Positions 62,479-64,000 of a stretch of DNA of 64,000 nucleotides are shown here, in pieces. A program made the position numbers and the translations under genes. Source of the stretch: an uncultured Isosphaeraceae bacterium (lineage in GTDB: Bacteria > Planctomycetota > Planctomycetia > Isosphaerales > Isosphaeraceae); assembly GCA_945957605.1 (NCBI GenBank), contig CAMFLR010000002.1:1-64000 (forward strand). The letters run 5' to 3'. The notes beneath the pieces were generated by a model. The model had not been told where the DNA came from, did no database searches, and saw nothing but the letters and a program-made list of their open reading frames with translations. The first letter of the stretch is position 1. Every line of letters starts with the position of its first letter.

Positions 62479-62506
62479 TTGACAGAATCCGTGCCATCGC
62501 TAGAAT
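62479..62506 (+). promoter_or_regulatory. Promoter of the ExbB gene
   Basis: A perfect -35 TTGACA (62479-62484) and a 5/6 -10 TAGAAT (62501-62506) with a 16-bp spacer lie just after the GTPase operon. Transcription would start near 62513, giving a leader of about 90 bases. This separates ExbB transcription from the preceding operon. Confidence 0.75.
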
Positions 62507-62603
62507 CGAATCCACGGTGGATGACCGATTTAGCAGCGCGAATCACGACGCACCAAGCCGAGGCCGAATCGTGCCGGCGGCGTCCACGGAGGAGACTCCC
62601 TTG

Positions 62604-63494
62604 ATGTCAGCCAGGCGATTTGCCTCCCGATCTCTGCTCGTATTCGCGGTAGCGTTCGCCCTCGGCTGGATGAACTCCGCGACGGCCCAGGCCGTCAAAG
62701 ACGAAGCGGAAGCTCCCGCCAAGCCCGCGGCCGCTGCTGCAAACGCGCCGACTCCCGCAAACGCCCAAACCCCGGCGAAGACCGCCGCGGGTGGCGTCAA
62801 TAAAGACAGCGTGCTCCGGCTCTTCACCGGCTCCAACCCGATGATGTGGCTGCTCGGGCTCTGCTCGATCGTCACTCTCGGCTTTGCACTCGAACGCGTC
62901 GTCGCACTCAGGCGGAGCCGCGTCATCCCGCGCGACTTTGTCGAGCGATTCCACGAGCGTCTCTCCGGCGGCAAGCTCGATCGCGACCGCGCCATCGAAC
63001 TCTGTCGCGCCAACGATAGTGCAGCCGCCCGAATCTTCGCACACGTCGTCCGCTACTGGGGCCTTCCCGCCGCCACGATTCGTCAGGCGGTCGAGGCCGA
63101 CGCGGCCGGCGAAATCGTCGACCTCAAGCGGCACATTCGCGTGCTCAACGGCACGTCGACGCTCGCCCCCCTCCTCGGCTTGCTGGGCACTGTTATCGGC
63201 ATGATCGAGTCGTTCGACGCACTCGGTTCCAAGAGCGGCGGGGCCAAGAGCGAAGCACTCGCGCAGGGGATCAGCCTCGCGCTCGTCTCGACGGCCGTCG
63301 GCTTGGGCGTGGCGATCGTTTCGGTCTCGATGTACTACTTTCTGCTCAACAAGGTCGACATCCTGGTGCGCGACCTCGACGAACAGGCCAGGCGAGCGAT
63401 CGACCTCGTTTCGGCCGAGGCGATTCGTCCGCCGGTCGATCGTCGTACGGGCTTCAGTTCAGAACACCCGCGTCATGAGTCTCGGATCCACTAA
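62604..63494 (+). CDS. MotA/TolQ/ExbB proton channel protein
   Basis: A 296-residue inner membrane protein. It starts with a signal-like segment (residues 8-28) and an Ala/Pro-rich exported linker (30-67) before the first channel helix ('MMWLLGLCSIVTLGFALER', about 74-92). The TolQ/ExbB core has the two later helices ('TLAPLLGLLGTVIGMIESF' and 'SLALVSTAVGLGVAIVSVSM'). With ExbD-type partners these proteins form proton-driven motors for outer-membrane transport or envelope stability. GGAGG lies upstream of the ATG at 62604. The exported N-terminal extension is long compared with E. coli ExbB. The ExbD-like gene follows after a 165-bp gap containing a repeat pair. Confidence 0.93.
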   Translation: MSARRFASRSLLVFAVAFALGWMNSATAQAVKDEAEAPAKPAAAAANAPTPANAQTPAKTAAGGVNKDSVLRLFTGSNPMMWLLGLCSIVTLGFALERVVALRRSRVIPRDFVERFHERLSGGKLDRDRAIELCRANDSAAARIFAHVVRYWGLPAATIRQAVEADAAGEIVDLKRHIRVLNGTSTLAPLLGLLGTVIGMIESFDALGSKSGGAKSEALAQGISLALVSTAVGLGVAIVSVSMYYFLLNKVDILVRDLDEQARRAIDLVSAEAIRPPVDRRTGFSSEHPRHESRIH

Positions 63495-63530
63495 ACCTTC
63501 TGCGCATTGTGCTTTTTCACAGCGACCGAG

Positions 63531-63606
63531 TCGGGTGCCACTGGCTATGCCAGTGCTTCTCGATGCAAAGACGAAGAGGAAGATCACTGGCAAAGCCAGT
63601 GGCACC
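63531..63606. repeat. Inverted pair of the dispersed hairpin repeat
   Basis: Two copies of the CACTGGC-N3-GCCAGTG element face each other: cgggtgccactggctatgccagtgct at 63531-63556 and its inverse cactggcaaagccagtggcaccc at 63584-63606. Each folds on itself, and the pair can also form one larger stem. This is the classic arrangement of REP doublets (BIMEs). It lies between the ExbB and ExbD genes and may reduce ExbD expression or stabilise the exbB transcript. Confidence 0.75.
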
Positions 63607-63659
63607 CAACCACAAGATCTCGCTGCGACAATGCACTAGCATCCGAGGATGACGCCGCC

Positions 63660-64000
63660 ATGCTTGCCCGTGCCCACGCCACTGACGACCTGCCACACAT
63701 CAACATGACGCCGATGGTCGACGTCGTGCTTTGCCTGCTCGTCTTCTTCATGGCGGCGACGCGACTCTACAACTGGGACGAGAAGGAATTCGACGTTAGC
63801 GTGCCCGAAGTGGCCGACGCTGCGCCACTCACCTCGGCCCCCGACGACATGACGGTGACGATTCTCGCCCCTGGCAAGGTCGCACTCGGCAGCGAAACGC
63901 TCGACCTTGACTCACTCATCCGCGTGCTCAAGGCGGCCAAGGCCCGCTATTCGGAGCAGGGTGTTTTCGTGCGAGGCGATGCCAAGCTCGGCTATCAGGA
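63660..64000 (+). CDS. ExbD/TolR biopolymer transport protein, cut by window end
   Basis: The first 113 residues of an ExbD/TolR-like protein are present. 'LPHINMTPMVDVVLCLLVFFM' contains the TolR N-terminal signature and single membrane helix, including the aspartate (about residue 20) essential for proton coupling. A periplasmic domain begins after it ('DMTVTILAPGKVALGSETLD'). GAGG lies 9 bases before the ATG at 63660. It follows the ExbB gene on the same strand, so together they form a proton-driven motor. The 3' end is beyond the window. Confidence 0.92.
   Translation, partial: MLARAHATDDLPHINMTPMVDVVLCLLVFFMAATRLYNWDEKEFDVSVPEVADAAPLTSAPDDMTVTILAPGKVALGSETLDLDSLIRVLKAAKARYSEQGVFVRGDAKLGYQ

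Noticed and set aside
1-64000. tRNA, rRNA, CRISPR, integrase, transposase or prophage genes
   Set aside because: I scanned the intergenic stretches and the protein frames and found no supportable example.

Overview
The window is about 64 kb of GC-rich bacterial chromosome, almost certainly from a planctomycete (Planctomycetia). The gene content points there: a membrane-bound-dehydrogenase-type beta-propeller fused to a CxxCH cytochrome domain, a PA14-like five-haem cytochrome, HEAT-repeat secretory proteins, small lipoproteins with a carboxypeptidase-regulatory-like fold, a DUF4331 protein, a zinc-ribbon family I associate with planctomycetes, and KDO-8-phosphate synthase, which implies an LPS-type outer membrane. 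I cannot name the genus. I found no rRNA, tRNA, CRISPR array, integrase, transposase or phage gene. The window is core and lineage-specific chromosome rather than an island.

Layout. 1-4 kb: a minus-strand BlaI-M56-HEAT operon with a clear promoter and two operator dyads. 4-12.6 kb: a lipoprotein, an AsmA-like protein, an N,N-dimethylformamidase-like secreted protein, a MATE exporter and a large propeller/cytochrome. 12.6-20.9 kb: one 2761-residue alpha-2-macroglobulin-family protein with TPR arrays at both ends. 21-26 kb: Maf, an FAD monooxygenase, two secreted planctomycete proteins and a Wza-like polysaccharide export lipoprotein. 26-31 kb: a five-haem cytochrome and a large anchored protein. 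31-35 kb: an ArsR/SRPBCC pair, an HU protein with a basic tail, and gamma-glutamyltransferase. 35-43 kb: a HEAT protein, an orphan GXGXG protein, a lipoprotein, CorA, DUF4331, a TPR protein and a zinc protein. 43-51 kb: RecJ, Pcm, an MBL hydrolase, a degenerate transglutaminase-like lipoprotein, KdsA and a lipid kinase. 51-56 kb: membrane, TPR and lipoprotein genes and an esterase. 56.5-62.4 kb: a tightly coupled operon of three GTPases with DUF697-like C-termini, an amidase and a small membrane protein. 62.5-64 kb: ExbB/ExbD, with ExbD cut by the window end.

Most genes with an N-terminal signal act in the periplasm or outer envelope, so much of the window serves envelope biology. The regulation visible in sequence is mainly two autoregulated systems (BlaI at 3981-4028, ArsR at 31022-31049), one good ExbB promoter (62479-62506), and several strong intrinsic terminators at gene ends. 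A short dispersed hairpin repeat (CACTGGC-N3-GCCAGTG) occurs in three intergenic copies plus one half copy. The most interesting unit is the three-GTPase/amidase operon. Next are the thioester-less giant macroglobulin and the two operator architectures.
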